This document shows positions 58,141 through 64,000 of a stretch of DNA of 64,000 nucleotides, piece by piece. A model generated the notes under the pieces. The model was not told where the DNA came from and ran no database searches. It was given only the letters and a program-made list of their open reading frames with translations. The stretch covers positions 39,027,088 through 39,091,087 of the forward strand of contig CM042955.1 of the NCBI GenBank assembly GCA_023678885.1, written 5' to 3'. The DNA comes from Pogostemon cablin (lineage: Eukaryota > Streptophyta > Magnoliopsida > Lamiales > Lamiaceae). Within the stretch, counting starts at the first letter, position 1. Each line of letters starts with the position of its first letter. A program made the position numbers and the translations under genes.

Positions 58141-58187
58141 AACTTAGTTTCAACTTACGTTCTTATTAAGTTTGGAGGGGGTGTGAT
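58141..58187 (+). promoter_or_regulatory. Hairpin plus internal polypurine tract (copy 4)
   Basis: AACTTAGT (58141-58148) and ATTAAGTT (58165-58172) pair, with one wobble in RNA. The tract AAGTTTGGAGGGGG (58168-58181) is followed by TGTGATG. It persists although pol has been deleted. Confidence 0.48.
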
Positions 58188-58385
58188 GTACTTACCTTGT
58201 CTTTTATGTACCAAGGGTATAATTTTTCCTTTCGTCTTGTTGTTTGTTTGTTAGGGGGTTGATTTTTGTGGCATATTAATATTTTAACCGATGTTGGTAT
58301 GTCAATTTTTTACAACTTACCTAATGTTTCTTGTTTTGTTTTTGTGTGGTCCCTAGTGTTAAGTGCTCGAGTTTTAAAATTTTCA

Positions 58386-58670
58386 TCTTGTTAATTTTTC
58401 TGGTATCTCCTATTTTATTATTGATGAATCATTTGATGATGAGGAGTGTTGAGTTTTGATGATAGAAAAAGGTAAAAGAATGGCAAGATGAGCTCTGCAC
58501 TAAGACTTTGACCTGACCGAGTTGAACAACTCTAGGAGTTCGTGAACATTTTGAAAGAAGGAAAAATCAGGTACCCTCATTTCCTTATTCTAATTTTTAT
58601 GTATGCTTTTAATTCATGAATTGGAAGAATTGAGTTTAAGATGGTGAACCATGTGAGTTTATATATTTTT
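58386..58670. other. Unassigned stretch between Athila copy 4 and chromovirus
   Basis: AT-rich. No reading frame or match to other parts of the window was recognised, and the Athila array and ORF3 expected next are missing. Confidence 0.4.
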
Positions 58671-59009
58671 TGATGTGGAACAAAAAGCATTAACTTAATT
58701 GGAGGCCCTAACCAGAAAGCAAATAAATTAAGGAGTGCTGCTGCTAAAGTCTATTTCCTTATTTGAACATTTAACTTGCTGTTTCTTTTATTATTTTGTG
58801 GTTTTGTTAATTTTAATAAGTCCAAGGAGCACCTTGCAATTTGCCAAATTATTGTAAGCATTATTTAAGGACAATCCTTAGGGTTGTGATAGCATCCTTT
58901 TTTTCAATATTCAGAACTGAGATTTATCTCTTTTGAAATTGACGGTATACTCTTCATTATCAACATCGTTGCTTTGTTTTGGTTATTATTTTGCTTACGC
59001 TGTGCATCA
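58671..59009 (+). repeat. Putative 5' LTR of chromovirus
   Basis: TGATGTGGAAC to TGTGCATCA, 339 bp, ending directly before the primer-site remnant. The right end is well placed; the left end is inferred from the TG start and typical length. No 3' LTR is present. Confidence 0.55.
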
Positions 59010-59011
59010 TC

Positions 59012-59020
59012 TGGTATTAG
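59012..59020 (+). promoter_or_regulatory. Decayed Met-tRNA primer site, chromovirus
   Basis: TGGTATTAG, then TTCTAGGACG. It resembles TGGTATCAGAGC with mutations and lies two bases after the LTR end. Confidence 0.6.
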
Positions 59021-59040
59021 TTCTAGGACGATCAACAGAT

Positions 59041-60040
59041 ATGCCGCCCCATGCGCAATGTAATCAATGAAATGCCAAACTCAATGAGGTGCTACACCAT
59101 GCAGACATCACTCAATTGCGTAAACAAGTGGAACAACTTACCGTGCAATTAGCCAACTTGCAAGCGAATCCACCCTAGCCTGCTGTAGCTGCTGAGTCTA
59201 ACGGATCCACTGGTGAAGAGGACAATACCAATCCCTTTGTTGTTCCTCACCCACCACAACCTATTCACAACCCTCCTCCTCGACATGATGACCGTCGATG
59301 GGAGATGGGGATGCATTTAGAAATTCCAGAATTCAAAGGAAACTATGACCCGGTAATTTTATTGATTGGTTGTCCACTGTTGAGGAGATAAGGGATTTCA
59401 AGGAAGTACCCTCTGCTTCCCGTGTCCCACTGATTACAACTCGATTTCGTAATCGTGCCCAAGCTTGGTGGCAACAGTTGAAAGGACATCGTCATCGCCT
59501 TGGCAAGTCTAAGATCACTACTTTGGAAAAGCTTCGAAAATGTATGAGGGCAGAATTTATCCCTTATAATTATGAAAAAGATTTATACCAACGGCTTCAA
59601 CACTTGCGTCAAGGCCAGAAATCAGTTGAGGAATACACTGGAGAATTTAATCCTTGTTAGCTCGCAATGATTTATCTGAGACACCATCACAACTTGTTGT
59701 GCATTATATTGGAGGCCTTCGTCTATCCATTCAGGATCTATTAAATATGTGTGATTCTTTCACTATGTCTGAAGCTCACCAATGGACAGTCCATGCTGAA
59801 AAACAATTGGCTAGGCGCCCAGCACCACCTGCGCACCCACTACAAACACCGGGAGTGGAATCTTCTCGTACAGGCATTTTTTACTCCCGAATAGATTCCC
59901 CCGCTACACGTCCAACACAACCACCAGGACGTGCCCCTCAATTCAAATATTTTAATTGTGGAGATGTCGAGCACCGAATGTTTGAATGTCGTCTACCATT
60001 GAATCGTACTCTTGCTGCTTTTGATCCACTAAAAGCTAAT
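59041..60040 (+). pseudogene. gag: Chromovirus gag
   Basis: The ATG at 59041 starts a coiled-coil N-terminus with a TGA soon after (59068). The gag core reads at 59370-59660 (FRNRAQAWWQQLKGH, RLQHLRQGQKSVEEYT). After frameshifts near 59350 and 59650 it continues with LARNDLSETPSQLVVHYIGGL. The zinc knuckle is YFNCGDVEHRMFEC: the first Cys of C-x2-C is Tyr, so the knuckle is broken. Confidence 0.87.
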
Positions 60041-62195
60041 GGAGCCCCATCTGAAGATGTAGATCTCGTTAAAAACACAGTATTGGTGGAAGGAGACACT
60101 GGTCCTTTGCTGATGGTGCGTCGTACATTTCTTACACCCTGCGCACCCTCTGATGATTGGCTTCGTACCTCCATTTTTCAGTCAACCTGTACTATTGGAG
60201 GTAAAATTTTCTCTATTATTATTGACTCTGGTAGTTGTGAAAATGTTATATCAGAAGGAGCAGTTAAAAAATTGGGCTTATCTTCAGAGGCTCACCCTCA
60301 ACCACATAAATTAGCTTGGATGAGTCGTGGAATGGGGTTGCTTGTTTCACGTCGTGTTTTGGTTACTATATCTATTGGTCCTACCTATGTTGATGATATA
60401 TATTGTGATGTGATCCCTATGGATGCCTGTCACCTTCTTTTGGGGCATCCCTAGCAATTTGATCGTATGGTTTTTCATGATGGTCGAACTAATACATATT
60501 CATTCTTATTTCATGGTAAGAAGGTTGTTTTATTACCAAGCTGGGTAAAACCTTCACATGTCCCTACTGTTAATTTGTAGCTGTTGTCTCGGGTCCCATT
60601 TGAGGCAGCAATGTCTGAATCAGGCATTGTTTATCTCTTAGTTGCTATGCCATCTATCAAAGAGACCTCTTCTTATATAGCAGTTCAGGAGTTACTTGAA
60701 GAATTTTGTGATGTATTCCCTGTGGACCTACCGGATGGTCTTCCGCCATTAAGACACATTCAGCATTGCATAGATTTGATGCCTGGGGCAGCTTCACCTA
60801 ACCGACCACATTGTCGAATGAGCCCAACTGAGCATGAAGAGCTTCATTATCAAGTTGAAGCCCTTTTTTCCAAAGGCCATATCCAAGAAAGCCTCAACCC
60901 TTATGTAGTCCCTGCTTTACTAACACCAAAAAAAGAAGGATCTTGGTGTATGTGTGTGGATAGCAGGGCAATTAATAAAATTACAGTTCGTTACTATTTT
61001 CTAATTCTATGGCTTGATGACCTTCTTGATCAGCTACACAGAGCTTCTTTCTTTTTGAAGTTAGATTTGAAAAGCGGGTATCACCAGATTTGTATTCGTC
61101 CTGGGGATGAGTAGAAAATGGAATTCAAAACTCAAGAGGGTTTATTTGAGTGGCTTGTCGTGCCATTTGGTATATCTAATGCCCCTAGCACATTTATGCG
61201 GGTTATGAATCAAACTCTCCGACCTTTTATTGCTCACTCTGTAGTGGTGTACTTTGATTACATATTGATATATAGTAGATCACTTGAGCTCTATCTACAA
61301 CATTTACGAGAAGTCCTTGAGGTTCTCTGATGGGATAAATTTTACGCTACCCTTCCGAAGTGTGTCTTTTGTTCTTCAAGTGTTCAATTTCTTGGTTATG
61401 TTGTGTCGGCAGAGGTCCTAGCAGTTGATGCTTCTAAAGTGGCTGCCATAGCCAATTGGCCAACACTAGAAATGATTTCTAAAATTCAGAGTTTTCACGG
61501 TTTAGCCTCATTCTACCGTCGATTCTTTCCTCATTTTAGTGGTATTATGGCCCCGTTGACAGATTGCTTACAAGGTTCAAAATTTTGTTGGACTCCTAAG
61601 GATGCTATTGCATTTGATGAGATCAAACGACATCTTACTAGTGCCCCAATTTTGGTCTTACCGAATTTCCAAGCCCATTCGAGCTGCATTGTGATGCGTC
61701 TAAGCTAGGCATTGGTGCCATACTCAGCCAAGAGGGAAAGCCCGTGGCTTATTTTAGTGAGAAACTTAATGGAGCTAAAGTAAATTTCAGTACTTATGAT
61801 GTGGAGCTTTATCTATTGTCCAAGAAGTGAAACATTAGCGTCACTATCATTTTCACCGAGAATTCATTCTGTTTACGGATCACGATGCTTTACGCCACAT
61901 TGGAAACCAAGATAAAATTTCAGTGACACATGCTTCTTGGAATTCTTTTTTGAAATAATTTACTTTTGTTATCAAACAAAAGTCGGGCATAACCAATCGT
62001 GTGGCGGATGATCTTAGTTGTCATCATTCATTGTTGATTGAAATGAAGAATTTGGTACCAGGCTTTGATACAGTTCCTGAACTCTATGCTACTTATCCAT
62101 TCTTCTCCAAGATTATTCATAAAATTTCAGCGGGTGAACATGTTGATTTTTCTTAGAGAATGGCTTTCTATTGCATAAATATTTACGTGCATTAA
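60041..62195 (+). pseudogene. pol: Chromovirus pol: protease, RT, RNase H; truncated
   Basis: The protease keeps its active-site IIDSGSCENVIS and the PMDACHLLLGHP end, then a TAG for Trp at 60452. RT at 60584-61330 has a TAG at 61112 and a TGA at 61328, and the catalytic box reads YFDYI instead of Y-x-D-D, so it is inactive. The connection and RNase H (61403-61708) shift frame near 61680, and HCDASKLGIGA continues in another frame. It ends at an ENGFLLHKYLRA-like segment before the integrase. Confidence 0.88.
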
Positions 62196-62460
62196 TTTGG
62201 ATACATAATTAAATTTTCTAACGTGTATAAATATATTATTTCTTATTTATTAAGTATTACACGTGTTCTCATAATAATAATAGTGGTAAGAAAATGTACA
62301 CGTATGTGTATTAATTTGTAAATGTACCATATCTTAGTTATTAAGTATTGCACGTAAATCAAGAATGGGTAATAATAATAATAATAAATTCTATTTACTA
62401 CAAATAGAATATACTATTTTTAGTAAGTTTGGTGGCGGTGGTGATTGTTTACACCGTACC
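62196..62460 (+). other. AT-rich non-coding stretch upstream of a putative promoter
   Basis: AT-rich with TTATTAAGTATT[AG]CACGT repeated at about 62248 and 62338 and an (AAT)n run near 62370-62388. No gene is seen. Confidence 0.5.
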
Positions 62461-62680
62461 AACTATATATACACCCCAGTAGGGGTTAGCTGCAAACAGA
62501 AACAACAACAGCGAGCAAAAAAAAGAGAGATAGATGGGGGAAGAAGAGAGAGGAGAGAGAGAGGAGAGAGAGAGAGGGAAAGGAGGAAATAAGGAGGGAG
62601 CATACTGTAACGGAAAGGAAAGAATTAGTTATAATTCTTCACGGATCTATAGTTTTATCATTGTCGGAGTCCAGGTAAGT
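62461..62680 (+). promoter_or_regulatory. Putative promoter and non-coding first exon with splice donor
   Basis: A TATA box (CTATATATA, 62463-62471) is followed by an A/GA-rich leader (pure purine at about 62517-62598) and a strong donor CCAG/GTAAGT, with the exon ending at 62674. This looks like the 5' untranslated exon of a plant gene whose coding part lies right of the window. A retrotransposon LTR with its own donor is an equally reasonable reading. No coding exon is visible. Confidence 0.35.
62522..62598. repeat. GA-rich low-complexity tract
   Basis: GAGAGA-type repeats with a few interruptions, in the putative leader. Confidence 0.85.
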
Positions 62681-63008
62681 AGAAGTTCAACTACAATGCA
62701 TAAAATGTTGTTTGTGAATTATTTGTGATTAAAATGTGATAATTATGTTGTGAATTATTTATGATTAGTTTATTTATGTTATGAATTATTCGGGATTAAT
62801 TTGTAATACAAGCTGTAGATTGATGTTATTTGAGGTAAGTAGGTATTCATATGTCACTAAATATTACTTTGTAAATTATTTGTGATAAACTTGTGATACA
62901 AGTTGCGGATCTATGTGATTTGATATAATATCATTGTCCCTTATGGATCTTAGTGATCGGAAACTTTGGAATATAGATCTAGGTGATATGAGAAGATATC
63001 GTTTATAA

Positions 63009-63165
63009 GGATCTGTGTGATTCCAGGTGAAGTTGTTATTCAAAAATGGATATGTGTGATTCAGGGTCAAGTTGTTATTCTTAAAATGGATATGTGTGAT
63101 TCGAGGTGAAGTTGTTGTTCCAGAAGTGGATATGTGTGATTTGAAATTTATTTGTTATTTTATTT
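63009..63165 (+). repeat. 40-bp tandem repeat
   Basis: Units start at about 63009, 63048, 63088 and 63128 with GGAT[AC]TGTGTGATTC and AAGTTGTT[AG]TTC. Looser GGATCTATGTGAT-like copies precede from about 62908. Confidence 0.85.
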
Positions 63166-63313
63166 TGATTAAATGATGATATTTGTATTGCAAAAGAATT
63201 ATGTAGCATATTTAATTGCCTTGGTTGGATACCATGCATAATAATGAAAAGTGCTTTTCCCAAAATTAATAAGATACTAATGGTGTGTGCAGCCACTATA
63301 TATGCACTCTTTC

Positions 63314-63495
63314 AGGGACCACCGAAAAGTGATCCGAGTCATGTGTTGACTCAACGAGTCACTTGTCGGTTCACTTTTATTCAGGGATCACGGGGCGATC
63401 CTAGTCATGTGTTGACTCAACGAGTCGTTTATCGGCTCATCTTTATTCAGGGATTGTAAAAATCAATCTGACACTAAGTGTGTCATTTTACTTAG
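63314..63495 (+). repeat. 66-69-bp tandem repeat with TGACTCAACGAGTC palindrome
   Basis: Two good units (63314 and 63383) plus a decayed third (63449). Each good unit carries TGTTGACTCAACGAGTC, a palindrome with a GACTC stem; the TGACTCA inside matches a bZIP/GCN4-type site. Confidence 0.8.
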
Positions 63496-64000
63496 GGATT
63501 GAAAAAATTGATCCAACAATATGTGTGTCTATTGAGCTCATTTGGAGTGCATATCATAAGTGTGTCATGGGGATCCCGCAACGTGAACAAATTTTAAAAT
63601 AAAAGAGACCAAATAGAAAGACTAGAAAATAGGCTATAGAAAAATAAATGCATTTTCATGCACTGGCAATCATAATTTCTACTTACTGAGATTTTTGTCT
63701 CACTAGTTTATACATTGTAGTTGAGCCTACTAATGATTGAATTATGTGGTGTTTTGTGCAAGCTGTGGAGCTCCTTCAGGGTTTTGAGCGGATGTACATA
63801 GATGACTACCTGTTAGGCTAGGCCGTGGGTTTATTTTGTTATGTAATATAACAAGTATTGTTACAAGTTTGTGTGGATTGATGTGGTGTTAAAAATTAGT
63901 GACGTATGTTAGACTATGAATTCAGTTATGAATATATTATGTGTGGGAAAAAAAGTATACGCAGTTTATAATGGTGATGTTTATATTAATTAGTATTTGA
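63496..64000. other. Unassigned end of window
   Basis: AT-rich, without a convincing frame. TACATTGTAG/TTGAGCC near 63711-63727 and TTTTGTGCAAG near 63753 could be splice acceptors, and TGTGGAGCTCC follows. This could be the remainder of an LTR or of an intron. Confidence 0.3.

Larger units (their letters stand above)
52674..58385 (+). mobile_element. Athila-type element, copy 4, pol-deleted
   Basis: 5' LTR, Asp-tRNA-like primer site, leader with an inverted LTR fragment inserted, gag, palindrome array, an unassigned frame, then directly the post-pol spacer. Protease, RT, RNase H and integrase are all missing. No 3' LTR is found before the chromovirus at 58671. The right limit is approximate. 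Confidence 0.82.
58671..62195 (+). mobile_element. Reina-like chromovirus (Ty3/gypsy), 3' truncated
   Basis: Short 5' LTR, Met-tRNA-like primer site, gag-protease-RT-RNase H in one direction, then an abrupt loss of similarity near 62195 before the integrase. Short LTRs and the protease motif family suggest Reina or a related chromovirus clade. Integrase and chromodomain are absent, so the clade is not proven. Confidence 0.8.

Noticed and set aside
63244..63459. 71-codon frame at right edge
   Set aside because: It is the translation of the 66-69-bp tandem repeat, with no other support.

Overview
The window is plant nuclear DNA, most likely eudicot and probably heterochromatic. It consists almost wholly of LTR retrotransposons nested inside one another. 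I see no intact cellular gene, rRNA, tRNA, CRISPR array or bacterial-type operon. The plant assignment rests on Athila-type Ty3/gypsy elements (Asp-tRNA-like primer site, gag, pol and an ATHILA-ORF1-like third gene), Ty1/copia elements primed by initiator Met-tRNA, a short-LTR chromovirus, and GT-AG introns. The species cannot be named from this sequence.

Nesting on the left (1-40668). The outermost layer is Athila copy 2 (+), whose 5' part lies left of the window. Its integrase is cut by Copia-A (+, ends at 26152). Copia-A is cut by Athila copy 1 (+, from before position 1 to 19658) and by a separate Athila LTR remnant (20101-20935, target duplication GGAGT). Athila copy 1 carries in its 3' LTR a complete minus-strand copia element (10228-18468, duplication GAACC, two 1201-bp LTRs). 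Copy 2 resumes at 26153 with the integrase end, a spacer, a repeat array and ORF3. It is cut again by complete Copia-B (31069-39082) and ends in a truncated 3' LTR near 40668.

Right side (40669-64000). After a short unassigned or hAT-like scrap come Copia-D (40891-49039) and a minus-strand Athila copy 3 (49040-52614) holding a solo LTR of another family (51535-52454, duplication TACTC). Next is a pol-deleted Athila copy 4 (52674 to about 58385) whose 5' LTR faces an inverted LTR fragment. A decayed Reina-like chromovirus (58671 to about 62195) follows. The last 1.8 kb is a non-coding stretch with a possible TATA box, a GA-rich leader, a splice donor and two tandem-repeat blocks; it is either a gene 5' region or an unrecognised LTR.

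Most notable is the Athila family's organisation. It carries arrays of a palindromic GGTTCGACC/GGTCGAACC motif at three fixed places: between gag and protease, between pol and ORF3, and in the LTR just upstream of a conserved TATA box. Its ORF3 starts with a 16-nt first exon followed by an intron of about 0.5 kb in all three copies that retain it. A conserved hairpin plus polypurine tract follows pol, and the gag frame is stopped at the same codon in two copies. The copia family looks non-autonomous: the minus-strand copy has LTRs about 99% identical, yet its pol is dead, and several copies share the same lesion. All coordinates and alignments were read by eye, so boundaries without target duplications are approximate.
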